Shown here piece by piece: positions 1 through 11,562 of a stretch of DNA of 64,000 bases (position 1 is the first letter of the stretch; each line of letters opens with the position of its first letter). The DNA is from Psilocybe azurescens (lineage: Eukaryota > Basidiomycota > Agaricomycetes > Agaricales > Agrocybaceae). Under the pieces are notes generated by a model that saw only the letters and a program-made list of their open reading frames with translations, had not been told where the DNA came from and searched no databases. Location of the stretch: positions 1 to 64,000 of the forward strand of contig JAJIRX010000144.1 of assembly GCA_023853785.1 (NCBI GenBank), given 5' to 3'. A program made the position numbers and the translations under genes.

Positions 1-297
1 AGGTTGCGATGAGAAGGAGGAAGGCAAGTGAATGGGTCGCTTAATCGGCTATGTGATGAGATTGTAGAAACGAGTGCGATGGACCGTCCACTCCAGAACT
101 TGAACTCGTCGCAAGTCCAATAAGCAACAATGATACATTCGTCATAGTTTTGTCAAGAACACTTGAAGGCGGCACAGCGTAGCACTTGTTGGCGGCGGCT
201 GAATGGACCTCGACTATCCAGAGTGGGAGCTGTTCTCCGGATATCCAGGGCCCTTGGGATACGCCTTGAAGTTGCCAGACATATTCGCAGTTGATCG

Positions 298-1360
298 TTA
301 GGCAGAGAACATCTTCTGCCTATCCGGGCCCTCATCTTCCTTTCGCTTGTTGCCATTGACACACCTTCGTCTATCCTTCTTGGGAGCAGGCTCCTGCATC
401 GACTGAGGAGACGACTGAGCAGAAAACTGGGGTGGAGGAGGCGGCGGAGGCTGAGGAGTGTGTTGTTGAGGGTCTGCGGTGGTTGCGACTGGTGAGCATG
501 ACCTTCTTCCCTGCTATCTTTGGTCCGTCGCCGACGATCCTTAGCCTCTGCAAGCATGGGCGTCGCATGCGGGCTCTCCGACGTCCTTGAACTGCCTACA
601 ACGATATGCGAAGGAACATTATTTCGTGCACGCATACCTTCTGGCGATACCGGATAGCTCCTGTTCTCATTTCTGTCCATGTCGTATCGCTATTGCCCCG
701 AGCATCATGACGGGGTCATATCGACGACTGGGTGGTTCGTGATGCGAAGGAGGTTGCTGCTGTGGCTGCTGAGGCGGCGAAGAGGGTCGGAAACCAGGAT
801 GAGCAGAAGGAGGCTTGTTATCCCAATACCGTGGTGCATGACTTCCGCGAGGAGAAGGCTCCGACGGACTATGCGCACGAGGAGCGAGGCTGGTAGAACG
901 ATGTCGGAGGAGCCCCATGCTGCATGTACTCGCCGCTGTGCCTCGGACGGCGATCGTGTTCCCATTCACGGTGATCGGTAGGTGGTCGACGATCCCAGCC
1001 AGGTTCAGGCTCAGGGTGACTTGGCTCCCGACGATGGTAAACATGAGGAGATCGTTGAGGAGGTACAGCACTTGGTTGAGCAGGTCCGATAGGCTGTCGC
1101 ACATGAGGAGGATAGCTCTGGAAGTTGGGAGGGGAGAGAGAGGACGACCGCTTTGCGGGTCGGGGAGATGGAACCAGAACGAGGCCTTGTGCCGGCCAGC
1201 GTTATTGTAATACGGATCGGGATGCTATAGATGTCCGCCATTTCTGGGATCATCAGAGTGTTGAGGTGGAAGAGGATGCTGCAGGCGAAGGCTCTAGTGG
1301 CCGGGAGAATACGGTGCACTTCCTCCAGCACGTTCTCATTTTCGGCGTGCATGGGCACCT
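298..1360 (-). pseudogene. Decayed proline/arginine/glutamine-rich protein gene
   Basis: On the minus strand, readable protein-like stretches follow each other in changing frames. A Pro/His-rich segment lies around 1190-1100, then an Arg/Pro/Glu-rich segment (1100-910), then a Ser/Pro/Gln-rich segment (900-700), and last a run of eight prolines followed by a Lys/Arg-rich tail ending in TAA at 298-300. The frame changes at least three times and a stop lies inside the first part. Such composition suits a disordered fungal nuclear regulator, but I do not recognise the family. It is either a pseudogene fragment or a gene broken by small sequencing indels, which are also seen in the chitin synthase of this window. 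No start codon could be assigned. Confidence 0.4.
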
Positions 1361-1511
1361 GCAGCCATACACACGTCGCAGAATCGGCGAAAACAGCGGT
1401 AAAAGCAGTCTGACGATCTAAACATACCAGTAAGACATTCCTCCATCGCGTCAAGAAAAAAGAAAAAGTCGACGTGACAGTATCAAATAATAGGCGATCA
1501 GACATATATGG

Positions 1512-1662
1512 ACCGCCCTCTCATCCAAGGCCCGCCGCCCCTCTCATCCAAGGCCCGCCGCCTCTCATCCAAGGCCCGCCGCCCTCTCATCCAAGGCCCG
1601 CCGCCCTCTCAACCAAGCCCCCCGCCCTCTCAACCAAGCCCCCGCCCTTTCAACCAAGCCGG
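1512..1662. repeat. ~20-bp GC-rich minisatellite
   Basis: About seven tandem units built on CCGCCCTCTCATCCAAGGC. The last three units have drifted to CCGCCCTCTCAACCAAGCC. Unit length varies by one or two bases. The array is open in two plus-strand frames, which gives spurious Pro-rich peptides. Confidence 0.85.
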
Positions 1663-1806
1663 AAGGCTTCCTCACCGACGTGGACGTTCGAAACAGGAGT
1701 CAAACTAGAGTCGCCATCAACAATAGGTTAGGACAGTGGTAATTGAGTATACATACGTTTGTACTCGGTATCTCTGAGGGTCGAGGCGCGCGCGCGAGTC
1801 GTGGCA

Positions 1807-2495
1807 TTTGGGCTGGAATAGAACGTACGCGATTCATGGTATCTTGACGGCGTTTCTGGCTGAGCAATTCGTTAGTAAACTCATTTTCTGTGTGTTAGAA
1901 ACACCGTCTGTGCAACGCCAACCCATAGTATCAGTACTTCGCAAAGTAGCACGGATACCCAGCTGTACATCTCTACAGTGTACGGCGATTTTTTGGGTTT
2001 TATTTCATGTTATATCACTCAATCTCAATTTATTTCATTCGAATGGGATTACGGCTTCCTATATACTAACTACTGACACAAAGAAAATGACTTACGAGGC
2101 TTGGTGGATGATGAGGGAGAGCGAATTAACGATGAGTGATGGTTCAGAAGAGAGTGGAAAGGCGTGAGAAAATGGAAACCAATGGACTAAGTCGCGCCGA
2201 ATCGAGGATCCTCGGGTAAGTAATAGCCGATTACCCGAGGATCCTCGATTCGGCGCGACTGCCCCTCCCATTATTATTTTCGCACGCCTTTCCTCCCTCT
2301 TCTGAACGACCACCATCGCTCTGCCGCCTTCTCTCGGCCGCCACTTCCATGCAATAGTAACTAAAGTAATTTTATGAGTTGTTATAAGTAATAAGTCAGA
2401 AATAAGGAAATTTCGTCAATAAAAACGTAAGTAAAGAATAACAACTTGGAGTTAGTTTACTACTAGAGAAATATAGAACTTTGGCTATGACGGGT
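1807..2495. mobile_element. Fold-back repeat, copy A
   Basis: This ~690-bp sequence recurs in reverse complement at 7473-8161 with high identity from end to end. It contains a hairpin at 2190-2260 nested in a larger imperfect palindrome (about 2130-2320). One end begins near TTTGGGCTGGAATAG and the other ends near GGCTATGACGGGTC. I found no target-site duplication. It is either one end of a ~6.35-kb composite element (1807-8161) with very long terminal inverted repeats, or one of two independent insertions. No transposase is recognised in it; its longest reading frame (119 codons) looks non-coding. Confidence 0.75.
2190..2260. repeat. 30-bp-arm hairpin in copy A
   Basis: The left arm at 2190-2219 (starting AGTCGCGCCG, ending CTCGGGTAA) is the exact reverse complement of 2231-2260, with an 11-base loop. 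The arm contains GAGGATCCTC, itself a palindrome. Flanking sequence is also inverted but imperfect: a block around GGTTCAGAAGAG is mirrored at about 2290-2310. Confidence 0.95.
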
Positions 2496-3877
2496 CAGTT
2501 TCGCTCCTTACTAGGCGCGCCATTGGGTCGAATAATCCTGAGCTTACATTAACTAGCCAGACCAACCTTGCACAGGCCTGGGATCACAAGCGGACTATAC
2601 GCCGGGCGCTGGCATATGTCTTATGGTGACGCTAGATAATAGAATGGTGCCGCGAGAGGTGGCTACGCCCATACACGCGGGCGTTCAAAGGTATAACCTA
2701 TATCTATCTAACACACTTTTCAAAGTGATGATTAGCCTTCTCTAGCCCGTGTCATACCAGTCTGAAGGACCACAAAACTATAGGCCAAGAATCTGTTCAG
2801 TGAACGGCCGATGATCGTCACAAGAAATTCTGGGCTTAATCTACTAATCACCGCCGAATACAGATAACTATAGACTAGACTACGATGCTACTCTTTTCTT
2901 ATGCATTCTCAGTGTTCACAGGGTCTGGTTTAATAACAAATAGTGCCACTATATTAGTATTTCGCGAATTCATATTGGACAGTACCATTCAGTAGAGACA
3001 GCGCGGAGCGAGTGGAATGATATAATGTTAGTTTGAAACTAGGTCCAGAATTAAGACGGGGATCGTTATCCTAGCAGTATAAACATTCTCCATAATCTCC
3101 CAATGCTCGCCAATCACTACAACATTCCCGACTTCGTCCCAGGTCCACGGCACAGTTGCAGCTGAATCATAATGTCAGAAGTTGCTGATTGTTCGCTAAA
3201 TGACATACCGGTATACACGTTCCCAACGTGAGGGCGCCGCCTTCAACCCGGTTGAATATATATCCCCTGCGATGAAGATGGTCCTGTCGAGACGAACTGC
3301 GCAAACAAAAGGTAAGAAGATTCCGATATGTCGAATAACATTGCACGTCCAGCCCACTTGCACATGCTCGGAGGGATGCCGCGCAGGAGTCATTTTAAGA
3401 GCTCTACTAAACTTAAACACCCGAACAAAGAATTCAGGGAACGAACAGCTTACCTTTCGACATCGAGAACGCAATCACAACGAGGGCGATAGAGTTTTGG
3501 ATCATAGTTGAGGTAAAGATGAGGTTTTGTCGGGAAAAGGTGAGATCTAAGCAGCGAGAAATGGTGGTGAAGTCGTAGTCTTTGAGAGACTCGGATTATT
3601 CGCGTCTTCTCGTAGTTATGTGTGTGTTTTGCGTGCAACGAAATAAGCACCCATCGATAGGCATCACAAACGCAAGTCCCTGTTGGTAAATTTGGGCTGT
3701 TGAGAATAGTTACAATAACAAAAAAATCACATTGAGAGATATACTGCAAGTTAAGATATACTTGTTACTAAGAAATACGGTGAGTAGTAGCTTCAAGATA
3801 CTAATGTCATGTAAAGTACAGTGAGTGGGGACGTTATATACAAATGTGCAGGATAATCGTTGAAAGACGAGCACAGC
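2496..3877. other. Stretch with only weak coding signals
   Basis: No gene is recognised with confidence. Two minus-strand stretches read like protein: about 3474-3200 (ending near a possible donor) and about 3170-3060, containing PWTWDEVGNVVVIGEHWE. They could be exons of one unrecognised gene separated by a ~55-base intron, but the splice phase could not be made to fit. The rest (2496-3050 and 3500-3877) shows nothing I can name. Confidence 0.3.
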
Positions 3878-5522
3878 TCAAGCGGCCTCCGTGCGCTCAA
3901 GGGCCGTACGTTGTTCTTTGAGTGCTTTGCACGATGCTAATATGTTTGATTGACGATGGCGGTGGGTGGTTGGGAAGATTTGCCTATTATCGTCATTGCT
4001 TAAACTAATATTCCTTGTGAGAAGTGGGAACACTCACTTTGTCCACCAGGCGAGTAAATCTTGGGCACGTTTCTTTGCAGCTGGCCCAGGGAGAACCTCA
4101 AAGAAATCGATAATATAGTGATACAACCCCTGGTAGTCAAATCCACCATAATTCGGAGTCCATGAGGGCGCAGTTTGCAAGTTGAAGTGGAGCTGGCAGT
4201 CACGGATAAGCATTGAGCAACATACGATACATGGACGCATACCTGTACAGCAGCATATGCGATAGATCGGGAGTAACCTTGGTCAGATGAAGCTTTGACG
4301 CTACATTGCGGCGCACAGAGTTGCTGTTGGAAGAAGTCCTCTGTGACTTGGTTGGAGGCATGTTCTCAGCGTTGTTTTCCTCATCCAAAATATCTTTGAC
4401 TGAGCTGGGCGATGTGAATATGACTTTATAGACCTGTTAAAACGCTGAGTAGAAAATACGGACTGAAAAGCAAGAGAAAATAAACCTACTTTGACGAGGA
4501 GAGTACTCTTCAAGTACCCAGATTCTAAGTTTTCCACGTCTGGGTTGTACTTTGCATAGAAACACCTCGAGTGGTAGCTGGAAAGCCAGTCAAACTTTTC
4601 ATCAAATGCACGTAGCTTAGTACGAGTACTGTGAATGGAGATGAGGTCACATCATTGGGCTGAGTGGTTGACTACTCACACAAGATTGTTCCAATCAAAC
4701 TCTGCAGGACATAAGAGTCGTCCTGTGGTGTCGTGCTCGATTCCCTATTCTTGCGGCACTGGGCATCCAACAGAGGAGAGGGACAAGGGTTGGCTTTGTT
4801 CAACCAATCTGCGACATATCCACGAATCCGACTCAAGTCGTCACTACGGGCACCATTGGCACCATGCTGAAGCTAATGGTGATTCAGTAAGTGAATACGC
4901 CAATGTCCAAGACAATGCTACCCACCATCGCATAAAACGTGCTGAGCTCTTCAGGTTGTGCTTCGTCAATTTTCTTCTGGAAGTTGGGGATGAGGTGGCA
5001 GAGTTCTCGGACGGCTGTGTGGCTGCGTTCCCAGCTGGGCGCCATTCATACGTCAACCAAGCAAAAAAATTAAAAGAAAAAAAGTGAAGAACATACTCGC
5101 GCTTCAAATTCTCAACTTCATCTTCGTCGAGCTCATTAAGTTCTTTATTCAGATCTATGTCTTCAGGGTCGGCATCGTAAGCGCTATGCTTATCTGATTC
5201 GGACACCAAGTCTCTGAGCTCTCCGCAGACAAAGATCAATTTGCGTATACCGCGTCCAAGGCTGGTGGTGCTTGCGTTCCTGACGAGTGCCGTATTGTTG
5301 AGCCGGTAAGTAGATTTAAAGCTCAGTTAAATTTACTTACTCAGCCTTTCTTTTAGATGGATTGTTGGTATTTACACTTTCTTGGAGCGCTGAGGGAATT
5401 GTCGTCTCCAAATAGCGGCGCTAGTATCAGTGTTATCAGAATCAGGCGCACGAAGTATCACCGGTAGGAGATGATGGGCGAGACTCGGTGGAAGGACCAG
5501 TATGTACAGGGGAAACAGGCAT
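3878..5522 (-). pseudogene. DUF6698-like multi-exon gene, frame-broken
   Basis: Starting at ATG 5522-5520, minus-strand exons can be followed to TGA 3880-3878. Landmarks in order are a Ser/Pro-rich N-terminus; a basic segment (PSKRKAE) at an intron, 5340-5280; an acidic segment NKELNELDEDEVENLKR; a second intron, 5096-5035; HLIPNFQKKIDEAQPEEL; GARSDDLSRIRGYVADWL; LCPAEFDWNNL; IFTSPSSV; and a C-terminal block ending DLLAWWT. Order and motifs resemble the DUF6698 proteins abundant in Agaricomycetes, whose function is unknown. That match is from memory. At least three single-base frame changes are needed (near 5460, 5390 and 4715), so the gene is either decaying or carries assembly errors. It lies between the inverted repeats A and B. 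Confidence 0.5.
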
Positions 5523-5578
5523 GACCGTTAGAAGTAGGGGAATTAAACAACAAAGGGTATGATATTGCTCACTTTATA

Positions 5579-6184
5579 TATGATATACCCTAACGTTCAA
5601 TGTAAATTTGGTTTTGCCTTCAGCGCCAATGTCGGCAGTGTATACTAGTCGGCTTCGACGTCACTGATACAACAACGGCGGCCCCACTCGTATATGCACC
5701 TTGCAACGGTGGCGGGCCAAGGGTCAAGAGGAGGATTTTTATCAATGACGCTACGCAGCTCTAACCAGAATTGGAGGTTCCTTGTCGCGTCTGGTTAGAT
5801 CTGTTTGCTACTAGGCCTGTCAGTTATAGATTTTGGGAGACTAGTTAGTGCGTACTTACGGATCGTAAAGTCTTGCCCATACTTCCTGCCTCTCCTGGTC
5901 TTCGAGGTTTTGTTTTGAGCTTTCAGGAATAGCTCTAACGCTCAGGTCCTCATAGATTTTATAACATTCTACAATGTCGGAAATCTCTAAAGTGCCTTAA
6001 TAGGCTGATAAGGGATCAAGTGACAAAATATCCTATGGTTACTACTTCGTCATACGTCTCCATGTAGCTGTATAATTACCATTTTGGACCAACAACAACC
6101 ACCACATCCCGTGTCATTGAAAGGGTCCTGCTGCTCTCCCTGGCATCGCACAACAGACTAGAAGAGATTTTCGTCATACTCCAT
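5579..6184 (-). CDS. Possible hypothetical gene, at least three exons
   Basis: Protein-like stretches on the minus strand include SLLCDARESSRTLSMTRD near 6150-6095, EISDIVECYKIYEDLSVR near 5980-5930 followed by a good donor (GTAAGTACGC) at about 5865, and NPPLDPWPATVARCIYEWG near 5740-5690. A candidate ATG is at 6184-6182. Exon junctions and the stop could not be fixed, and one frame change seems required. The family is not recognised. It could be the 5' part of a larger unit with the DUF6698-like gene downstream, but a gap with no coding signal separates them. Confidence 0.3.
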
Positions 6185-6243
6185 TGCTGTGGAGACCTCC
6201 GCCGAACCTATAAAGAGTCAAGGTGGTGAGCGAACAACCCAAA

Positions 6244-7020
6244 ATGAGTCGCTCTAACACTCGCCGTATTCCCATTCACAGCTCCACTGCGACCAACCCG
6301 CCCAAACTCAAAGTGCTTCCGGCGCACAATATTCCCTCACCGAATATTCGGGCTCGGACTTTCCACCTTGTAGAGTGGGGAATGACCCGCCCATTTTTGG
6401 CTCTCCTATTACACGGCTGTGTCGCGTCCAGACCCCCTCCTCAGGCAGCTGCAACTGCCATATCGAACGAGAGACCTTCTCAATCACGGCGTCGTCGACA
6501 AGCAAATGCAGGACTTGGACAGTCTAATATCCTCAATACGGTTGTTGCAATCGGACCGGCACCAGATACCAAGGTGGTTCTGCATATCCCTCACGCGTAG
6601 TCATACTGATGATGGGTGCAAATACCAGGGTGATCGTTCTCCTCAGAGAGAACCCTCGTTAAAGCGCCGAGAATCTACAGCCCAAGGCCCTGAGAATGAA
6701 CCCCGGCCGAAGAAATGGCGCGTTACTCTCCGCGACAATGACAATATAAGATGGTTGCAAGAAGAGGTCACTGTTATTAAGGGCAGTCTTGCGGAAGTGG
6801 CTCAGGGGGTCCGAGGGAGGGTAGACAAAGCCATACTAGTACGTTGGCCAGGGTGGAACTCGATATCGGTGATATCAAAGGGAGCATTGACGAGATGACT
6901 TCCGACATCGATGGTATTAAGGATAGTCTGGAGGATATGGCCTATGAGGCGAGGGAGGAAAGGAAAGAGATTAATGATCTGTTAGAAGAACTTCTCTTTG
7001 AAATCCGACAAAGGGAGTGA
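6244..7020 (+). pseudogene. Coiled-coil protein gene, frame-broken
   Basis: A start at 6244 (MSRSNTRRIPIHSS) opens a basic Pro/Ser-rich N-terminus. After frame changes near 6350 and 6500 the reading continues through a basic patch (ENEPRPKKWRVTLRDN) into a long heptad-like region. That region contains LQEEVTVIKGSLAEVAQGV, then from about 6850 IDEMTSDIDGIKDSLEDM, ending EELLFEIRQRE at TGA 7018-7020. The pattern suggests a DNA-binding or scaffold-like protein with a C-terminal coiled coil. I do not recognise the family. At least two single-base indels separate the frames, so it is a pseudogene or affected by assembly errors. Confidence 0.4.
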
Positions 7021-7472
7021 ATTTGTACATACCAGTCCATGTAAAATAAATTCTTTTCTTAATCCACACCCAGTTGCAGCCTCAATTCTCCTTCGACACG
7101 CCAATGCAATTCCATAATCGAAGTAGCCAATAGATTGGCGCGGTATATATCAACAGCACACCGACACCCGCCCAAACGCCTGCAGAACCAACGAAGGAGG
7201 CTTAGATACGGAGGTAGCGGAGACAGCCTGTGAGCTCAAAAGTAAGCAGCTCGTCCTCCTTACTACCCAACGCGCACGTACTCTGATATATTCCACCATC
7301 CCTTCCCATCCTTCAATCCTTAATATTCCTCATTTTGTCTGGATCCGATTTGTATCTGAAGCTTATCAGTTATAGGTTTAGAAACTTGTTGCTACGCACT
7401 TGGGCAAGATCCACCTATACTTTCTTCCCCTCTCGACCTCTGAGTATTGTTTCCAAGAATGGCGCTAACGGT
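7021..7472. other. Intergenic, with a possible membrane-protein tail
   Basis: On the minus strand around 7200-7085 a hydrophobic stretch (AGVWAGVGVLLIYTAPIYW, then LLRLWNCIGVSKEN and a stop) resembles the C-terminal transmembrane end of a protein, but no upstream exon was found. Otherwise I see no feature. Confidence 0.25.
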
Positions 7473-8161
7473 TAGACCGTCGTAGCCAAAGTTCTATATT
7501 TCTCTAGTAGTAAACTAACTCCAAGTTGTTATTCTTTACTTACGTTTTTATTGACGAAATTTCCTTATTTCTGACTTATTACTTATAACAACTCATAAAA
7601 TTACTTTAGTTACTATTGCATGGAAGTGGCGAGTGAAGAGGGCGGCAGACGATGGTGGTCGTTCAGAAGAGGGAGGAAAGGCGTGCGAAAATAATAATCG
7701 GAGGACGAAGTCGCGCCGAATTGAGGATCCTCGGGTAATCGGCTATTACTTACCCGAGGATCCTCGATTCAGCGCGACTTTGTCCAATGGTTTCCATTTC
7801 TCACGCCTTTCCACTCTCTTCTGAACCATCACCATGGTTAATTGCGCTCTCCCTCATCATCCACCAAGCCTCGTAAGTCATTTTCTTTGTGTCAGTAGTT
7901 AGTATATAGGAAGCCGTAATCCCATTCGAATGAAATAAATTGAGATTGAGTGATATAACATGAAATAAAACCCAAAAAATCGCCGTACACTGTAGAGATG
8001 TACAGCTGGGTATCCGTGCTACTTTGCGAAGTACTGATACTATGGGTTGGCGTTGCACAGACGGTGTTTCTAACACACAGAAAATGAGTTTACTAATGAA
8101 TTGCTCAGCCAGAAACGCCGTCAAGATACCATGAATCGCGTACGTTCTATTCCAGTCCAAA
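7473..8161. mobile_element. Fold-back repeat, copy B (inverted)
   Basis: Reverse complement of copy A (1807-2495), with scattered substitutions. It carries the same hairpin at 7709-7779 with two mismatches between the arms. Its outer end (8161) lies only ~27 bp before the first recognisable coding sequence of the Spt5-like gene, so it may have replaced or displaced the 5' end of that gene. No target-site duplication was recognised. Confidence 0.75.
7709..7779. repeat. 30-bp-arm hairpin in copy B
   Basis: Arms 7709-7738 and 7750-7779 pair over 30 bases with two mismatches, around an 11-base loop that is the complement of the copy A loop. The central GAGGATCCTC palindrome is kept in both arms. 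Confidence 0.9.
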
Positions 8162-8188
8162 CAACCTCGCTGATCCATTTGATTCCAG

Positions 8189-8300
8189 GAGATCCCTATC
8201 TCAGTTCGACGTTTACTTGACCTGGAGGCAGCGGTGGATGACGAGGGATTTGAGAAGCGACGATGAGAAAGAGGAATCATTAGGTTCGTCCATGTATTGC

Positions 8301-8331
<31 letters not shown>

Positions 8332-10757
8332 TTTTACGTCCTTTACTACGCGTTAATGCACATCCTCTTTTCTTCAGATAATTTCATTGACGACGAAGAA
8401 CCATCGGCTGGTCAGTCTAGCTCCTCGGTCCCCCATGGAGGAATTCCCTTCAAAATAACGACGGCGCCTTCGAGGAAGTTTTGAGCCAAATATACGACAG
8501 GTTGTCGCATCAGCCGAAAGGGCTTGCCAGCACTACAAATCATGACTTGATTAGTGGCTTGCCCTGTGCTCAAGACTTCCCACTTTAGCGCGTTAAGTGT
8601 CGCGTAAGTTTCCTGTTATCGTTTATTACCGAAGATATAAAATTCATTGGTCATAGATAGGGGTCGAGGAGTACGCGATCTTGTTTTTATTGGAGAATGC
8701 CACCTCGATACATGAAATACGTTCGGCGTTTACACCTGGGACTTTACGGGGCTGGGTATATCTGGAATGCACCATGAATCGAGACCTCGTCTCCTTACTC
8801 GAAATTACCCAGGAATCATTCAAAAGCGAGAAGGTATTCGATGGCAAAACATTCCATTCGAGGACTGGGTCGATCACGTTGGAGATGAAGCCCGATGACA
8901 CTGTCAGTGAAGAAGGCAGATGGGTCACGAGTACAGGAGGGCGTACAGAGGAGACGTTGGTGTTGTCGTCGCGGTAAAAGCCTGGGGAGTCGACATTCTC
9001 TTAGTTCCACGCCTAAAGCTGCCCACTCCGCCCCCTTCACCAAAAGGCCCTGAATTTTTGTTGACGAGAAAGCGAGCTTCAAACCCCCTTCCCTCCCTAA
9101 ACAGCAATTATTCGATCCTAAATCCTACCAGGATATCTATGGCGTCAATCCCAAGCGACAACGAGACGGTATTTACACTGCTGCTGGACTCACTTTCGAA
9201 CATGGCCTGCGTCCGCAAGGAATTCGACTGTCATTCTATTTCATCTGCCACAAACATTCCTCTCGATCTTTTATTTCTATTTCTAGGCACCAAGCACCCC
9301 GTTTTCCTTAACACTCAAATTCCTCGCCCACAAGAATGGGATTTTGAAACAGGCGACGAGATCGTTGTCCGCTCCACTGAAAAACGGGGTGTCGTAGTGG
9401 TTGCAGAAGTAGACTATGTCCGAAGTTAAGCTGTCCGACCTTGAAAACTTTACTATCACGGCGTTACCTGGCAAGATATATATAAATATTTTGGTCTCGG
9501 AGACTTTGTTATGATTACGGGTGGCCCTTCTACGTGGAAAAACTGGATGGGTTGTCAACGTGGAAGAAGAATTCGCCTCCATCATTGTCAAAACCATTGA
9601 GGGAGAAATTCTCGCTGCTGATCCCAGCGAAGCTCTTAATGTGCGTCGCAATGAAATATCATCTATCTCTACTAACTTGATTACAGCGTCTAGAACATCA
9701 CGTTAATTTGTTGAAAAGATCAGCGAACCATTCATACATGCCTCGCACCCGCCGAGCTTGGAGGACCGCCCTCTCAAGGCAGATAGATCGCCATGGCTCG
9801 ATCTAGGAGTTACCATAACTCATGGTCCTTGGAAGGGGTACTGCGGCACTGTCAAGAACGTCCTTCTTGGTCAACCGACACTTAGTGGGCAGAGAATAGA
9901 GGTTCAACTTTCGCATATTGCTAGTCGCGGCCTTTCGCCCGAGAGCTGTTCGATTACGGCGACATTATCGAAACTAGGTGAGCATACATTCTAATTCAGA
10001 TGGTACTTTGTTTAAATATGAATTCAAGCACACAACTCAAACTGGTCGACTTTGACAAACCGACCAACCGGGCCTTTTGCAAAACAAGCGCTACGAAGCC
10101 CAATCAATATGGCAGGCTTGAGGTTCTAGTGGCGCAACCCCATTACCTGATACGACCTCATCAACGCCCGCCTGGGACCCTTCTTCCCGCACCCCTATCG
10201 TTTCAATCTCGTCCAGCGCCTGCCTGGGACCCGTCATCACCTAGCCTCGAATTTTCTCAAGCTTCAATTCCTCCACTTGCTAACACCAGCCAGCAAACGC
10301 ATCCGCACCCCTTTTTGATAAGCGTCTTCTTAATATTTCTCTTCAAGTGATTGTCAATGGGGAACTCACCAAAATCAACAGCTCACTGCTGGTCTTGTCA
10401 AGGTTGACGGAAAACTGAGTATCCGATATGAGGACCACCACCAGTCGAGATTCCTCGAGCCTGAATGGGTCTCCTTTAAAAACCCTTCACCTACACGTGA
10501 TAATGGGCTACTTGTTGTGATCAAAGGCGAGCATTGCGGTAAATTTGTTCGACGAATTCACCACAAAAAGTACCCCGACACAATTACTGTGCTTCTAGCT
10601 GTTGTGAGGAAGGAAGGAGTAGCAGAGGTACTTACGCTTGGAGCGTGTAGAGCTACATCCCGACTTTCTTTGTCTCAAGGGTGAAGAACCGAAAGAGAGG
10701 AAGGTTGGTAATGCACTAATGGAATCTCTACGTGAAGAGGCAAGGAAAAAACGGTGA
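8189..10757 (+). pseudogene. Spt5-like KOW-repeat protein gene, frame-broken
   Basis: An N-terminal block reading VRRLLDLEAAVDDEGFEK is followed by an intron (8284-8377), then NFIDDEEPS and an NGN-like region around 8670-8850 (containing GTLRGWVYLE). KOW-type segments come next: YRGDVGVVVAVKAWGVDILL near 8945, GDEIVVRSTEKRGVVVV near 9350, GKTGWVVNVEEEFASIIV near 9535, ITHGPWKGYCGTVKNVLL near 9810, and VVIKGEHCGKFVRRI near 10515. A Pro-rich linker with AWDPSSP lies near 10210. The end is TGA 10755-10757. The order matches Spt5-related proteins, whose canonical role is transcription elongation, here of the divergent multi-copy type seen in Agaricomycetes. There are frame changes near 8257, 8450, 8925 and 9430, and TAG stands where Trp is expected near 8588. 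No start codon was found, because repeat B abuts the 5' end. Confidence 0.6.
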
Positions 10758-11562
10758 AATGAAACAATATGTTTTTAATAAATAATTTCGTATCTTGACA
10801 TCGAGGACATAATGTATATATCAGTCACCTAGTAATATATTGTATATAGACCGACTGCCTGTACAGTAGTGTAAATAATGTATATGGCGGGCCTAATTCT
10901 ACTGTTTTTGCTGCTTCGCCCCTGGGCCATCCCAGCAAGTTCATGACAGCGTCTCCTAGAGGGCACGGATTTGACACGCCTCTAGTCAATTAAAAGGTAA
11001 GTTCGTTTTCCCTATAAAGTTCTCCTATTAACTGTACCACTAGGGCACAAAGTGTGCAATTCCAGCTCGTTCTTGTTTCAGACCTCGAGGGCGATCCCAA
11101 GTTCACGTGTCTATTCACCCTCCACCGGCCTCCATTCTACTTGCTCGTTCGTCCCTTTCAAAGATATTAGGCTTTTTTAATGTCGACGGCGTTAGAATAT
11201 CGGCTGTGCGTGTATTTCTATACTCTATTTTGATGTTCTACGCTATTCCATCCTTTAGATGTGAGGCTCTCTGAGCCGATGTAGTCTCTGCCCTTCCTGG
11301 CCTTTAATAGAGCGCTTCGCGTTTTTCACATCTTCTATGTCCGTCGTGTTCTCGACTTTCAGCCCTTTCTTGACCGACGCGCTCATCTTTGAGCCATCAT
11401 CCGACGCCGACATTTCGTCAAGTTTAAATATTGTTGCCGTGTGTGCCGCTGATGGAGTCACAGTGGCTGGCGTCTGCTGTGGAAGCGCATCTCTATTTCC
11501 TGTGTTCCTCCTAATCTCTTTCAACTCACTTCGTCCTTCTAGTACCGTTGCCAACCCAACCT
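10758..11562. other. Intergenic, no gene recognised
   Basis: Starts with the likely 3' UTR of the Spt5-like gene. AT-rich short repeats of ATATTGTATATAGAC type lie at 10810-10890. No reading frame here has convincing protein features on either strand. Confidence 0.4.

Noticed and set aside
7801..8280. 159-codon minus-strand frame in repeat B
   Set aside because: It crosses the repeat boundary into the antisense of the Spt5-like gene, and the copy A counterpart has a different N-terminus.
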